In this document: positions 1 through 10,322 of the stretch, one piece after another
How positions within the stretch are numbered: position 1 is the first letter of the stretch
How the letters are laid out: each line of letters begins with the position of its first letter
Assembly (NCBI GenBank): GCA_045639525.1
Contig: JAZUDI010000028.1
Location: 1 to 64,000, forward strand
Source: UBA1181 sp045639525
GTDB taxonomy: Bacteria; Bacteroidota; Bacteroidia; Bacteroidales; Paludibacteraceae
Reading direction: 5' to 3'
DNA length: 64,000 bases
Position numbers and translations under genes: made by a program
Notes under the pieces: model-generated
Seen by the model: only the letters and a program-made list of their open reading frames with translations
Told to the model about the DNA's origin: nothing
Database searches by the model: none

Positions 1-578
1 TCGGAAGGGATGATATCCTTAGCGGAGAATCCGGCGAAGAAGTTATCCCACAAGAAGTAAACACCGGCATTGGCGTTCAAATACATACCCTTGTTGGTTC
101 CTCCGTTTCCGAAAACAGGATCATCCGAGGAGTATTTCTCGAAGAAATTCTTGTCGAAGTTATAGTGGTTCAACATCAATGACAAACCGAATGACAACTG
201 ACGGTCGATGGATTGCGACTTCATCATATAGTGGTTGTTCTCCGACAATGGAATGTGGTAGGCGAATGTCACCTCACCTCCTTGACGGTAGGAATGACCG
301 TTCTTATCATTGTAAGCGTAAACACCGACACCCACATTCTTCAAAATACGGGTACGGTAACTCAAGGTCTGAGTCATCGGATGGCCCTCAACGCCGGTAA
401 AGTCGAATCGACCTGTGAGCATCAAGTTGTGACAACGTTCCGCTCCTGCCACGGCAGGGTTCACCAAATAGTAGTTGAAGTGGTATTGGTTAACCACAAT
501 ATCCTCAGCGGCAAATCCACTCACGAAAGGGAGGGAAGAGAAGGCTGCCAACAACAAATATCTAAACTTTCTTCTCAT
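1..578 (-). CDS. PorP/SprF family type IX secretion protein, partial (3' end beyond window)
   Basis: The frame is open from an ATG at 578 to the window edge, giving 192 N-terminal residues and no stop. A basic start and hydrophobic stretch ending near SGFAA form a signal peptide. The mature part carries the family hallmark near its start: QYHFNYYLVNPAVAG, the 'NPA..G' motif of PorP/SprF proteins, followed by alternating amphipathic strands as in an outer-membrane beta-barrel. Proteins of this family sit in the outer membrane and pair with T9SS substrates that carry a type B sorting domain. It is the last visible gene of a four-gene minus-strand run (adhesin, OmpA-like, PorP/SprF, PorP/SprF), 58 bases after the stop of the preceding paralogue. 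Family assignment is firm; the specific partner is inferred from position. Confidence 0.85.
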   Translation of the reverse strand, partial: MRRKFRYLLLAAFSSLPFVSGFAAEDIVVNQYHFNYYLVNPAVAGAERCHNLMLTGRFDFTGVEGHPMTQTLSYRTRILKNVGVGVYAYNDKNGHSYRQGGEVTFAYHIPLSENNHYMMKSQSIDRQLSFGLSLMLNHYNFDKNFFEKYSSDDPVFGNGGTNKGMYLNANAGVYFLWDNFFAGFSAKDIIPS

Positions 579-636
579 ATCATCTTCAATTTTATCCTAA
601 AGATATAAATCACTTGTTAAATAATCAACATCTAGA

Positions 637-1584
637 TTAATAATCTTCAAGGAATCTTGCACCTCCACCCTTAGTTGTCTTAGGGATACGCCAAGAGAGC
701 AACAACTCACTAGCATTTGAAGAAACGCTTCTTGCGACATCACCCAAACCGAGGTCAAATGAATATCCAAGACGGAACTTCTTATACTCGAAACCAACAG
801 AGAATTGAAGCACGTTTGAAGAGAACAAATCAACACCAGTCAAATCTGGGCGGTAAGTTACACCGAACCACAAGAAACGGTTATAGAAGAGCAAGAAGTT
901 CAACTCCATACGTTGCATTTGGTTACGGTGAACATAAACCAATGCAGGAGCCAAATCGATCTTCTCAGATGGAGAGAGCAGCGCTCTCACATATACGTTG
1001 AACTGACGTCCAGGTCTTGAAGTGGTCACCTTATCCTCATTATAGAGCAAGTGGTTAACAGAAGCACCAACCAACAACTTAGGCATAGCCAACTCAACAC
1101 CGAAGTCCATATCAGGATTTACCTTAGACAACTTCTCTCCGAAGTTCAAGGACTCATTCTCCAACTCCTGAGGATCCAACCAAATATTCTTTTGAGGATC
1201 AAAGTAGTGATAGAGAATACCTGCAGACAAACCGAATGACATCAACATACTCTCATTCAAGTTCACATGGTAAGCATATGCGGCCTTGATGTTCATGGTT
1301 CGGTTCGCGTAACCCAAATCATCATAAGTCACCGACATACCGATACCTGAACGAGCAGACTCGAAATAGTTACTAAAGTTCAAGACACCCGTCTTAGGTC
1401 CGTTAGAGACACCGATCCATTGCCAACGTCCAATGAGGAACAAATCGACGTCATCGGTATTACCAGTGGCGGAAGGGTTCATGTTCAACCTTGAGAAAAA
1501 TTGTTGGGACAACATCAAGTCACGTTGCGCAAATGCGCTAACGCCCAACAAAGACATCACTAATATTACTAAATACTTTTTCAT
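637..1584 (-). CDS. PorP/SprF family type IX secretion outer-membrane protein
   Basis: 315 residues, close to the usual PorP/SprF length. The signal peptide ends at SAFAQ (about residue 20). Then come the family marks: QRDLMLSQQFFSRLNMNPSA, a short loop, and repeated amphipathic beta-strands (for example GIGMSVTYDDLGY and MNIKAAYAYHVNL), with a barrel-like end. Such proteins are required in gliding bacteria for display or secretion of a cognate giant adhesin with a type B tail. Here that partner is probably the 2334-residue protein encoded upstream in the same operon, with the OmpA-like protein between them. The start ATG at 1584 directly precedes the signal peptide. The copy at 1-578 is a second family member, only distantly similar at the N-terminus. 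Confidence 0.9.
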   Translation of the reverse strand: MKKYLVILVMSLLGVSAFAQRDLMLSQQFFSRLNMNPSATGNTDDVDLFLIGRWQWIGVSNGPKTGVLNFSNYFESARSGIGMSVTYDDLGYANRTMNIKAAYAYHVNLNESMLMSFGLSAGILYHYFDPQKNIWLDPQELENESLNFGEKLSKVNPDMDFGVELAMPKLLVGASVNHLLYNEDKVTTSRPGRQFNVYVRALLSPSEKIDLAPALVYVHRNQMQRMELNFLLFYNRFLWFGVTYRPDLTGVDLFSSNVLQFSVGFEYKKFRLGYSFDLGLGDVARSVSSNASELLLSWRIPKTTKGGGARFLEDY

Positions 1585-1602
1585 CTTCTAACCTCCACTG
1601 AA

Positions 1603-2973
1603 TTATTCATTTAAGATCTTGATATCAACACGACGGTTTTGCTCGTGCTGAGCCTCTGTTTGTGCGTTCTTGATAATGGTTTCGTGGAAACCACGACCCT
1701 CAGCAACCAACTCATTAGGGCTCATACCTCTTTCGATCAACAACTGACGGACATAGTTAGCACGGACGTCAGACAATTTCATGTTATACTTGTCAGATCC
1801 ACGCTCATCGGTGTGTCCTGTAATCTCGAAGGTAACACCAGGGAACTCCTTCATTGCACTAACCAACTCATCCAACTGAACGAAGTACTCAGGTTTCATA
1901 TCACCCTTGTCAAAGTCGAAGAAGAAGAGCACCCAGTTGAAGCCCTTAGGCTCTGTCATAGTAATTTCCGGTTGCAAATCGAAGTCAGGCTCCGCACGGA
2001 ATGGCATAGGAACATAAATATCATCCTTACCCTTACCACCCTGACGGTTAGACATAAACATCACCAGTTTAGGAGTACCAATGAAGTTGTACTCATTTGC
2101 GCGGGTATTATAGGTCGAATCCAAATTTACAGCCTCTGTCCAGATGTCACGCTTCACCTTCACCATCTCGTTGGTTGCGGTATCAAGCACCTCAAACTCG
2201 TGGTCTTTCTCGTAACGAGAGAAGTAGATATCCATACCTCCGAAACCACCTGGGCGATCGGACATGAAATACATCAAGGAGTCACCGACTACAAACGGAT
2301 AATCATCACGCCCCTTACTGTTCATGACAATAACGCTATCGGATGCGTTCTTAGGCATTTGCCAGTCATAGCCAAGTTCCTCTTTGTTCTTAGCTCTATC
2401 GATATACCAGATATCACGGCCGCCGTGACCATGATCCTTGAAATCAGCAGAGAAATAAATACGTGTACCATTGTTGGCCAAAGTAGGGTTGTAGAAACCG
2501 GTCACACGGTCGTAACGATATGTCCAACCAGCAATAACGGTGGAAGAACCGCGAACCTTCTTTCTCAACTTGTCGAGTCCCTCGATCTTCATCAACTTAG
2601 GCTCACTGAAAGAACCACCTTGCAAAGTCGCCTCGTATAAATCGGCATTTCCAATTTCATCTATGTGTGAGAAGTAAATCGTACGCTTTCTTGGATCATA
2701 CGCGAAAGTACCCACGATACCCAAACCGGTAAGTTCAGGACACTTTTCAATATTCTCCAAATCATACATGTTACCTATTGTCGCAGTATAGGCAGTATCA
2801 CCTCTGAAAAACGCTACTTTACCCTCCTTATAGAAGGACATAGGACGTTCTTGCTGAGAGGAACTTGCGGCGGAAGATAAAATCTCATATCCCTCCGTGT
2901 ATTCTTCATGAATACCTGCGAAAGAAGTCAGTCCACAAAAGGACAACGTCGCGAGAGCTAAAGTCCTTTTCAT
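1603..2973 (-). CDS. OmpA-family protein with PD40 (WD40-like) beta-propeller
   Basis: 456 residues from the ATG at 2973; an in-frame ATG at 2985 is possible, but the shorter start places MKRTLALATLSF as a normal signal peptide. The central part has at least three PD40 propeller blades, recognisable by IYFSADF..GGRDIWY, MYFMSDRPGGFGGMDIY and FMSNRQGGKGKDDIY. The last about 110 residues are an OmpA peptidoglycan-binding domain, with the diagnostic GHTDERG and LSDVRANYV segments whose Asp and Arg bind diaminopimelate in known structures. The protein lacks the TPR repeats of the T9SS component PorE, so it is better seen as an adhesin-cluster partner that ties the outer-membrane machinery to peptidoglycan. 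It lies 34 bases after the giant adhesin gene and 18 bases before the PorP/SprF gene, in one operon. Confidence 0.88.
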   Translation of the reverse strand: MKRTLALATLSFCGLTSFAGIHEEYTEGYEILSSAASSSQQERPMSFYKEGKVAFFRGDTAYTATIGNMYDLENIEKCPELTGLGIVGTFAYDPRKRTIYFSHIDEIGNADLYEATLQGGSFSEPKLMKIEGLDKLRKKVRGSSTVIAGWTYRYDRVTGFYNPTLANNGTRIYFSADFKDHGHGGRDIWYIDRAKNKEELGYDWQMPKNASDSVIVMNSKGRDDYPFVVGDSLMYFMSDRPGGFGGMDIYFSRYEKDHEFEVLDTATNEMVKVKRDIWTEAVNLDSTYNTRANEYNFIGTPKLVMFMSNRQGGKGKDDIYVPMPFRAEPDFDLQPEITMTEPKGFNWVLFFFDFDKGDMKPEYFVQLDELVSAMKEFPGVTFEITGHTDERGSDKYNMKLSDVRANYVRQLLIERGMSPNELVAEGRGFHETIIKNAQTEAQHEQNRRVDIKILNE

Positions 2974-3007
2974 ATCAGTACACATAAATTATAATTTTTT
3001 ATTTTTA

Positions 3008-6000
3008 TTATTTATTCAAAACAACTTCGACAGTACCCTTCTCTACCTTGCCATTCTTCATGACAACTTTATAGAAGAATACGCCTGGATCAACAAATGA
3101 TGAAGAATTACCACGACGGCCATCCCAACCATTTTCTCCCTCAAATACCTTTTGTCCATAACGGTCAAATACCACTACATTGAAACCGTTCATGAACTTA
3201 TCATTCAAATCATCAGCCACATAAGGAGTGAACGCTGTAGGCAACTTCACATCCAAAGAGATGGTAGATGTCGCAGAAGGACATACGCCATCAGATGCGC
3301 GAACCATATACTCAGAGGTGGACTCTGGCAAATAGTTGGTCTGATTATCAGAAGTTACGGCGAACGATACACCATCACAGAACCACTCGTAAGAAGTAGG
3401 CGAACCCTTGATTGGATCAGCGTAAAGAATGATATCACCACCAATAATCACATTCTCCTTATTAGCATACAACTGAATCTCAGGACTTTCATGAACGAAT
3501 ACTGATCCCTCTGACTCTGAAGTGGAAGGACAGATTTCGTCAATTGCCACAACTGTGTAGTTCAAATATCCACCCTCCTTCGCAATATCGCTTATCTTCA
3601 AATCATCACCAGTTGGAAGAATGCGTTGAACAGTCTCACTGGTCTTACCATACACTAGATAATAAGAAGGATAACCCGAAATCGGTGACAAAGATAGTTT
3701 AATTGAGTCACCCACACAAACTTCTTTCATATCTTGTGGAATATCTAATGTAAATTCTACAGGAACATGTACCGTAATGGCGGTTGAAGAGGTAATTGCG
3801 TTAGACTTATTAAAGCTACATACGCCGTCGTAAACCTTAACATAGTAACGATTGCGATCAACCGTTGGCTCTGTTTCCCAGAATGCGCTTGGCTTTCTAT
3901 TGTTAAATCCAGACAACATCTCATCAGTGTCTGCATCGTACAATTCGTAACGGATAGGTGATCCGGAAACAACATTCACGTGCAAACTAACTTGACCATC
4001 TGTAGGATGACAATATGTATAAGTGCTAGGTGTAAATTCCACTCTTAGAGAATCGACTACAATCACACTTCTCTTCTCTGAAGTGACAGCTGGACAAATC
4101 TCATCATCAGCCACTACATAGAATTCATGCTTACCAACGGACAAATCGGAGGAGCCAAATAACTTCTGAACATCCTTTGCCGTAGTCAAAGCGGAACCAT
4201 TGTCATACCAAGTGATTTTCTTGATGAAGGACTCAGCCTCGGAAGGATCAATTTCAACAACCTTCACCTCAACCAAAGAGTTGACACAAGCAGAATCTCT
4301 GTCTGTTGTCAAAGAGAGAGTGAATGGATTTTGAACCGATACCGACACCTTATCAGACTCAATTGGTCCGCAGACACCACTATCATCGATCTCAACGAAT
4401 AATTCAAACTTTTCACCCGACTTCATATCCTCTGGGAAGTAACTTGAGAGCAACTTAGCCTTGTACAAATCAACATCCTCATCGATAGCGTACTCTTTTC
4501 CTCTGAAGATATACTTATAAGTATATTTGTGAACATAAGCGTCACTAGGATCGATTGTCAACTCAGAAGAGATAGAACCCTCAGTAGAACAGATGAACTT
4601 ATAGTTGACATCCAACTTAGGGGTGAAGTTCTTGTTAACCATGAGCGTATCCATAAACTCGGATCCGCCATCCGCCTTGTTGTAACATACATTGTCGTAA
4701 GCGGTCACCTTGAAGCTCATCGCATCGGAAACTTCCAACCATCCGGCTGTATTCAGATTCAAAGAATTCTCGGAAGTCGATGTTGTCTTCTCCGAAGGAG
4801 CGATTCTCTCCCAAACATACTCTTTGATATGATTGATAGCAGAAGATGGCTCTGTTTGGGCTGTCAATGTTACAGCCTTGTCATCTGCTGGCAAACAGAT
4901 CTTATCGGAAGGATAAGAGAGAGACAACTCGAATCTTGTATTGAATTCAACCTTTGTAGAAGAGTTGGATTTAACCGTATCACGCTCACAAGCGGCATCG
5001 AACGCAGCGACAGAGAAGTTTGCGGTGTAGCCAGCCTCAAACACATCCTTATAGGTATTCTTGTCCAAAACAATGCTATCAGCCTCGGTAGTCGCAAAGA
5101 TCTTGCCATTATCGTACCAATAGAACTCTGAAATGTTGTTACGAGCGTCAGCAGGCGTAACGACAGCCTTCAAAGTGAATTTAGCATCATCCAAAGACTC
5201 GACACAGTAAGCAGTCGGAATATCATTCAAATCCACATTGAATCCACCGACACGGATCTCAACATTAACCGTGTCACTGATATTTGGATTGGTACCAGGA
5301 GCGCAAATGTCGTCATAAGAAGAGACATACAACTTCACATCCTTTCCTTTGTATTTCTTCAAATCACTGTAAGTAAACTCAATATGATTTTCAGCAGTGT
5401 TATAAACATTCCAAACAGACTCGTCGCTGCTCTTGATATGCCAGATGTAATTGTGGACTTGGACAAGCGCCTCTGCCGGCGTAATGTCCACACTCACCTT
5501 CAACAACACCTCATGAGCGTTGATATCTCCCTCGCTAGGAACGCAGACTGACTTACCATCATAGTTGACAGTCATCTCGTAAGGAACGTTAAAGTCGAAG
5601 TGAACGTCGTCCTTTGACTTGGCTGGATCACAAATGCTATCGTAAGCCACCACATAAATATCCGCAGAAACACCTGCTGCCACCAATTTAGGGAAGTTCT
5701 CTGAACTAAGAACCAAAACAGAATCGGAAGCATTTCCATTCTTAATGACGATGTCTTCGCCAGCAACAACAGCGTGCCACTCATATCGCTTAATCTGCAA
5801 AGCGGAAGAAGCTGGAGTGATGACCGCACGAACTTTCGCGCTGTCATTATCAGCACAAGTAGTGAACTTATTAGCGGAAAGTGTTACATCGTACTTAACG
5901 CTGACAGCTACTTGAATAGAATCAGCCACATCCTCGCAAATCTTATCACTCAAGACTAATTTGTAGTATTCATTGCTACTCTCTGTAACCTCAAACGCAT

Positions 6001-9000
6001 AAGTCAATCCGCCCTCATGTACCAAGGTATTGCCCTTATACCACTTATAAGACTTAATCAAATTGTCAGCATTAGGATCAGACAACTTCGCCTCGATTGT
6101 CAACTTCTCTCCCTTCACCAAACACTCGGCACCATCCATACCTGGATCTTCCAATTTGAATGTGTATCCGTTAAGGTTCACCTCAGTAGGTTCCGAAACG
6201 CTATTAGCCTTACAATACTCATCGTATGCGGACAAGGTGAAATACTTCGTTGTTCCCGCAGTAAAGAACTCAGGATATTTTGCCTTATCAACAGTCACCT
6301 CATATACAGAGTCTGACAAATTGGTAGGGATATCAAACAAATCGTTGGTTCCGTCACGAAGCACAAACTTGTCGATATTGGTAAGCGCAGCCTTAGGGGA
6401 AATGCCCGCCTTCAACGTAATGACATCTTCAGAATTCAAGCAGACACTTGGATTAACTGCCTCCAAAGACAATTTGAATTGTCCCTCACGAATATCGATA
6501 TCCGATCCAGAATTCACATCATCATTGTCGATAGTACCACAATCAACCGTTTCCGTAGAAACAAGGTCAACACGGACTGACTTTCCTGTACGACCATGCA
6601 AATCCTTATATCTCAAGAACAAACGTTCTGTCACCGAAGTGGTGTCGATCACATCACCATCGCCGAAATCCAAACGCCAATGATAAACAGTGATGATTTT
6701 CTTCGCCTCGGCAGGCTCAACAGAAGCCTCTAACTGAAGCAAAATTGCATCGTCAGCCTGACCTGGTGTCACACAAACAGGATTTGAGCTAGGAACTACT
6801 TTCAACTTATAAGAGACGTTGTTCACCTTGAACGGAATCTCCAACGGCTCAGCAGGAGCGCAATATTGATCACCATCATTGACAACGCTGATCTTCAAAG
6901 TGCCTGTAATGGTAGCCACCTTATCCAAGCCTTCTGGATAGAATACGCGAGTCAACTCATCAACAATCACCTCACGGCCTGGCACACCCCAATCCCAGCG
7001 CAAAGTCGCGGCTGGAACATCGTTGCTGATTTTAACCATAACAGAATCACAGCCGATAGCCGCATCCTTGTCAAATCCTAAATCAACGACATGTTTTGCC
7101 TTGAGGTTAAATGTTTGCTTATGTTCACATCCACCCTCATCCAAAGCGACAAAGAAGATGTTCGCCATACCAGCGGAATCTGTTTGGAATGTCTTGTTCC
7201 ACTTGCGGTCGTAAACGGTAACATTGAAATCTTGATCGATAACAAAGTGGATATCATCTGAAGAGACACCCGTAACCTCCATGGTATCAACCAAAACATC
7301 ACCATTATCGTTTCTCCACAACATTTTCCATGTATGGTCAGGGTTTGTCAAATTACGGCATCCAGAGATGGTGACAGTATCACCTGCCACGAAACAAACC
7401 TTCTCATCCTTATGATCCTCACACATAGGACCACCAAATGTATTTCTTACATCGATGTTAGAACGTGCCACAAGGAACTCGTTACATACATCCTCCGCAT
7501 TTTCAGAAACATCGCGAAGTTCCTCAACGGTAGAACCGATGATCACACGATATGGGACATCACCCAAATACTTCTTCTCTGTTACGGAGATTGTGGTGTT
7601 AGTCTCTTTGTACGCATCAGCATCGCTATAATCTTTCATATCCTCCCAAGAATTGCTCTCCTTGTCGAAATATTGGAACAAATAGACTGGGTTTGGAATA
7701 TAGTCACCCTTTTGTTTAGCCACCAACTCCACATCACGGCCATCACAAACGGTCAACGAACCGGTAATCAACTCGCCATCGATATTAGCGGACAACTCAG
7801 CCTTAGGCAAACATACGGAGAAGGAGATGTCATCAATCACCATATCATTACCATCACCTGGCAAACCATTGTTATAGAGGACAACCCACAATGATTTCAC
7901 CTTCTTACCAGCACCTAACTCAACATATTTGTCAACCTTGGTCCACTCAGCGCTTCCTCCAGAAGGCAAGTCGCCGGAGTTGATGTCGTCATTCAAAATG
8001 TGGTTCGCATCCACTGCTCCCATTCTCTTATACTCGGCAGGCAACTCCTCCGCAATGTCTTCCAACAACAATACCGAAACGTTCACCGGATTCAAACCAT
8101 CTTGTTTAGCCACGTTTCTGACGTTCATACTGAACGCGAAACGGTCGGCGGCGCAACCCAACACAACGCGTTGCGCGTAAATAGCCGATTTTGAAATATT
8201 GGTTTGACCAGAGTTTACCATCAACATGGCACCATTGACATTTCCCGTAGCGTCATGAATATCAGCGTAGTCACGATGTTGGTGTCTATCCACGGAATCC
8301 GGATTCGCCACAATCGCATAGTAACCATCTTGCAAACGGAAAGCCGCATCATCAATTTCGCTTCCCGCACCCCACTTGAAATAGTCAGGCAACATTGGAT
8401 TGGCCTGCAAGAACAAGTGGCCGTCTGTTCCTACGAATTGGTTGGAAGAGCCTCCGGTCAAACGGACGAACTCGGAAGCGGACACCACATGTCCATTAGG
8501 ATCCGGGGTCACGAACTTCTGGATGTTATAAGAGGTTTGTCCCTCTGTCGTTTTCACCAAAGAGTAACCATTATCCTCCCTTGCGGTATAATATCCCGCT
8601 CCGGTGATCTTTCTCTTCGATTCCGCGTCTGTACCAAACGGGATGTATGGATAGTGAATCTTATCAATATAGTCAGTACCAAGATCACCTGAATAGTTTC
8701 CAGCAAAACCTAATGAATTGTCGGTTGACTTAGCCTCCACACCGCCAGGCAAGATCACCTCACCTTCGTAGATTTGGTCGCCCGACACATAAGTGTTCTC
8801 ATTCACGAAGAAACCGAAAGTCTCATAGAAGAGCACACGGGTCTGCAAACCTTCGCAACGGTCGTTCTCCGCACAGTTCGGAACCTCATAGAAGAACGGA
8901 GCGGTGTAAGCATCCTGGTACTTCGCACGATAATAGGTATCCTCGGAAGGCAACACAGGCAAACGGAACTTATTCTGTCCCTCTACCACACTCCATGTTT

Positions 9001-10012
9001 CACCATCTTCTGAAGATTCCCATACGAACACAGGATTCTTCGCATCGGCCAACATCACATCGCCGATTGCATACAAATAGTTGGAATCCTGAAGACAAGT
9101 GGTGATTGGATATAATGGAGAAACAAAGAATCCGCAACCATTCATCTTCAAGTTAACTGAACCCGCATACAAACCATCCACATACAAATCATAATTGGTA
9201 GTGACTGGCTTGAACGTGAGAGAAGGTTCTGTCGTGGTCGCAACCACCTTACCAGTGGACAACTTCCACTCATACTTCGCACCATCCTTATAAGAAGAGG
9301 TCAAAGTCACCTCCTCACCAGGGCAAAGTTCCGTTGCGCTAGCCGTAACGGTCTCACCGCAAGCGGCCAAAGAGAGATTCACGGTAACATCCGAGCAAGA
9401 GACCAATCCAGTGGATGTTGTGTACTTCAACACCATGGTGGTCACCTCATTCACCTCGTAGTCGAAATCAGCTAAATCGTCGTAAGCATCCAACCAAGTG
9501 GTATCGCTCTCGGCAGAAAGGATACCCCATCTCTTCGTAGCGTCCGCAGCACTTTCGGTAATACTAAAATTGACAGTTCCTCCCTTACAAGCAGTCAGAG
9601 GGGTAGCGATAGCCACTCCACCGCAAGGACCCTTCTCAATATTTACCGCATTCGCGCCAGCATCATAGCTAAAACAAAGTTTTCCCGTATAACCGGCTCC
9701 CACTTGAATCTTCAACTGGTTCGGAGCACCTTCATCTTCCAAACTAGGCCATCCCGAAATACCCTCTGGCATGTTCAAAGCGGCGAGCGGACTCTCCATC
9801 TCGACAACGATCTCGCCTCTAAAATTATTCAACTCATATTGAAAGTATTTTCCGATACGCTGAGGAGCGTCACATGATCCTCCCCAAGAATTGACGGAGA
9901 CATGTTTCACAAAGCCAGCATAGGATGACACGGAGCCTACAGTCAGGGATGTTATCAACAAAAGCACCCTGAACAATCGGTTAAACATTGATGTTGTTTT
10001 CATGTTTTTCAT
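3008..10012 (-). CDS. Giant T9SS type B (CHU_C) surface protein with Ig-like repeats
   Basis: 2334 residues. The signal peptide ends near residue 32 (SVSSYA). Residues about 390-740 look like a jelly-roll domain, starting at VLFYETFG and closing at DMVIDDISFSVC, a pattern common in large Bacteroidota adhesins. Residues about 1070-2150 hold roughly ten diverged Ig-like modules of 100-115 residues, each with an early VC, a central aromatic segment such as YKWYKG or FYWYDNG, and an AYDxxC-type end. The last 80 residues are a type B sorting domain: LPTAFTPYVADDLNDKF, then VVFDRYGQKVFEGENGWDG. This C-terminal domain directs export by the T9SS, and known type B proteins depend on a PorP/SprF partner; two such genes follow here. 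Probably a gliding or attachment adhesin of the SprB kind; substrate unknown. Alternative ATGs at 10003 and 9988 are possible. Confidence 0.88.
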   Translation of the reverse strand: MKNMKTTSMFNRLFRVLLLITSLTVGSVSSYAGFVKHVSVNSWGGSCDAPQRIGKYFQYELNNFRGEIVVEMESPLAALNMPEGISGWPSLEDEGAPNQLKIQVGAGYTGKLCFSYDAGANAVNIEKGPCGGVAIATPLTACKGGTVNFSITESAADATKRWGILSAESDTTWLDAYDDLADFDYEVNEVTTMVLKYTTSTGLVSCSDVTVNLSLAACGETVTASATELCPGEEVTLTSSYKDGAKYEWKLSTGKVVATTTEPSLTFKPVTTNYDLYVDGLYAGSVNLKMNGCGFFVSPLYPITTCLQDSNYLYAIGDVMLADAKNPVFVWESSEDGETWSVVEGQNKFRLPVLPSEDTYYRAKYQDAYTAPFFYEVPNCAENDRCEGLQTRVLFYETFGFFVNENTYVSGDQIYEGEVILPGGVEAKSTDNSLGFAGNYSGDLGTDYIDKIHYPYIPFGTDAESKRKITGAGYYTAREDNGYSLVKTTEGQTSYNIQKFVTPDPNGHVVSASEFVRLTGGSSNQFVGTDGHLFLQANPMLPDYFKWGAGSEIDDAAFRLQDGYYAIVANPDSVDRHQHRDYADIHDATGNVNGAMLMVNSGQTNISKSAIYAQRVVLGCAADRFAFSMNVRNVAKQDGLNPVNVSVLLLEDIAEELPAEYKRMGAVDANHILNDDINSGDLPSGGSAEWTKVDKYVELGAGKKVKSLWVVLYNNGLPGDGNDMVIDDISFSVCLPKAELSANIDGELITGSLTVCDGRDVELVAKQKGDYIPNPVYLFQYFDKESNSWEDMKDYSDADAYKETNTTISVTEKKYLGDVPYRVIIGSTVEELRDVSENAEDVCNEFLVARSNIDVRNTFGGPMCEDHKDEKVCFVAGDTVTISGCRNLTNPDHTWKMLWRNDNGDVLVDTMEVTGVSSDDIHFVIDQDFNVTVYDRKWNKTFQTDSAGMANIFFVALDEGGCEHKQTFNLKAKHVVDLGFDKDAAIGCDSVMVKISNDVPAATLRWDWGVPGREVIVDELTRVFYPEGLDKVATITGTLKISVVNDGDQYCAPAEPLEIPFKVNNVSYKLKVVPSSNPVCVTPGQADDAILLQLEASVEPAEAKKIITVYHWRLDFGDGDVIDTTSVTERLFLRYKDLHGRTGKSVRVDLVSTETVDCGTIDNDDVNSGSDIDIREGQFKLSLEAVNPSVCLNSEDVITLKAGISPKAALTNIDKFVLRDGTNDLFDIPTNLSDSVYEVTVDKAKYPEFFTAGTTKYFTLSAYDEYCKANSVSEPTEVNLNGYTFKLEDPGMDGAECLVKGEKLTIEAKLSDPNADNLIKSYKWYKGNTLVHEGGLTYAFEVTESSNEYYKLVLSDKICEDVADSIQVAVSVKYDVTLSANKFTTCADNDSAKVRAVITPASSALQIKRYEWHAVVAGEDIVIKNGNASDSVLVLSSENFPKLVAAGVSADIYVVAYDSICDPAKSKDDVHFDFNVPYEMTVNYDGKSVCVPSEGDINAHEVLLKVSVDITPAEALVQVHNYIWHIKSSDESVWNVYNTAENHIEFTYSDLKKYKGKDVKLYVSSYDDICAPGTNPNISDTVNVEIRVGGFNVDLNDIPTAYCVESLDDAKFTLKAVVTPADARNNISEFYWYDNGKIFATTEADSIVLDKNTYKDVFEAGYTANFSVAAFDAACERDTVKSNSSTKVEFNTRFELSLSYPSDKICLPADDKAVTLTAQTEPSSAINHIKEYVWERIAPSEKTTSTSENSLNLNTAGWLEVSDAMSFKVTAYDNVCYNKADGGSEFMDTLMVNKNFTPKLDVNYKFICSTEGSISSELTIDPSDAYVHKYTYKYIFRGKEYAIDEDVDLYKAKLLSSYFPEDMKSGEKFELFVEIDDSGVCGPIESDKVSVSVQNPFTLSLTTDRDSACVNSLVEVKVVEIDPSEAESFIKKITWYDNGSALTTAKDVQKLFGSSDLSVGKHEFYVVADDEICPAVTSEKRSVIVVDSLRVEFTPSTYTYCHPTDGQVSLHVNVVSGSPIRYELYDADTDEMLSGFNNRKPSAFWETEPTVDRNRYYVKVYDGVCSFNKSNAITSSTAITVHVPVEFTLDIPQDMKEVCVGDSIKLSLSPISGYPSYYLVYGKTSETVQRILPTGDDLKISDIAKEGGYLNYTVVAIDEICPSTSESEGSVFVHESPEIQLYANKENVIIGGDIILYADPIKGSPTSYEWFCDGVSFAVTSDNQTNYLPESTSEYMVRASDGVCPSATSTISLDVKLPTAFTPYVADDLNDKFMNGFNVVVFDRYGQKVFEGENGWDGRRGNSSSFVDPGVFFYKVVMKNGKVEKGTVEVVLNK
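3480..6810 (-). repeat. Tandem Ig-like modules inside the 2334-residue adhesin
   Basis: About ten consecutive modules with a shared pattern: a Cys early in the first strands, a 'P..A' turn, an 'I..Y.W' strand, then an 'AYD..C' or 'A.D..C' strand. Examples of the last element are SAYDEYC, VAYDSIC, SSYDDIC, AAFDAAC, TAYDNVC and VADDEIC. At protein level the modules are clearly related; at DNA level they are too diverged for obvious direct repeats by eye. Confidence 0.75.
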
Positions 10013-10322
10013 GTATTTCGAACGATCTTTCTTCTCTTATTTCAAAAATTTACAGTATCAGGCCAATGTTTATGGGCTTTCTTTAGTCCACACATTGACG
10101 GGCGAATATACAAAAAATTTAGACACCAAGCCTTAAAAGGCGACAAAAAAACAAAAAATGTTAAATATTTTCGCTAAAAACTAGACTATACATCTACAAA
10201 AACGAATAAAATCCATATTTATCAAAAAGCGATTCAAGAATGAAGGCAAAAAAGCAAGTCTATAAATTAAGCCAACAGGTTATCAATATTAATCATCATA
10301 TTTTAGGAAAGTCAACGACAAA
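10013..10322. other. 310-base gap between the ABC exporter and the giant adhesin gene
   Basis: AT-rich, with no open frame I would call a gene. It must hold the promoter of the adhesin operon. The best -7-like box on the minus strand is TATATTCG (10103-10110), one mismatch from TAnnTTTG, with no good -33 partner. A short inverted repeat, GCCTT-AA-AAGGC (10130-10141), lies just upstream of it and could be an operator, or chance. I see no U-tailed terminator for the exporter gene that ends at 10323. Confidence 0.4.

Noticed and set aside
10130..10141. Short inverted repeat as a confirmed operator
   Set aside because: A 5-bp stem in AT-rich DNA is expected by chance; only mentioned in the gap entry.
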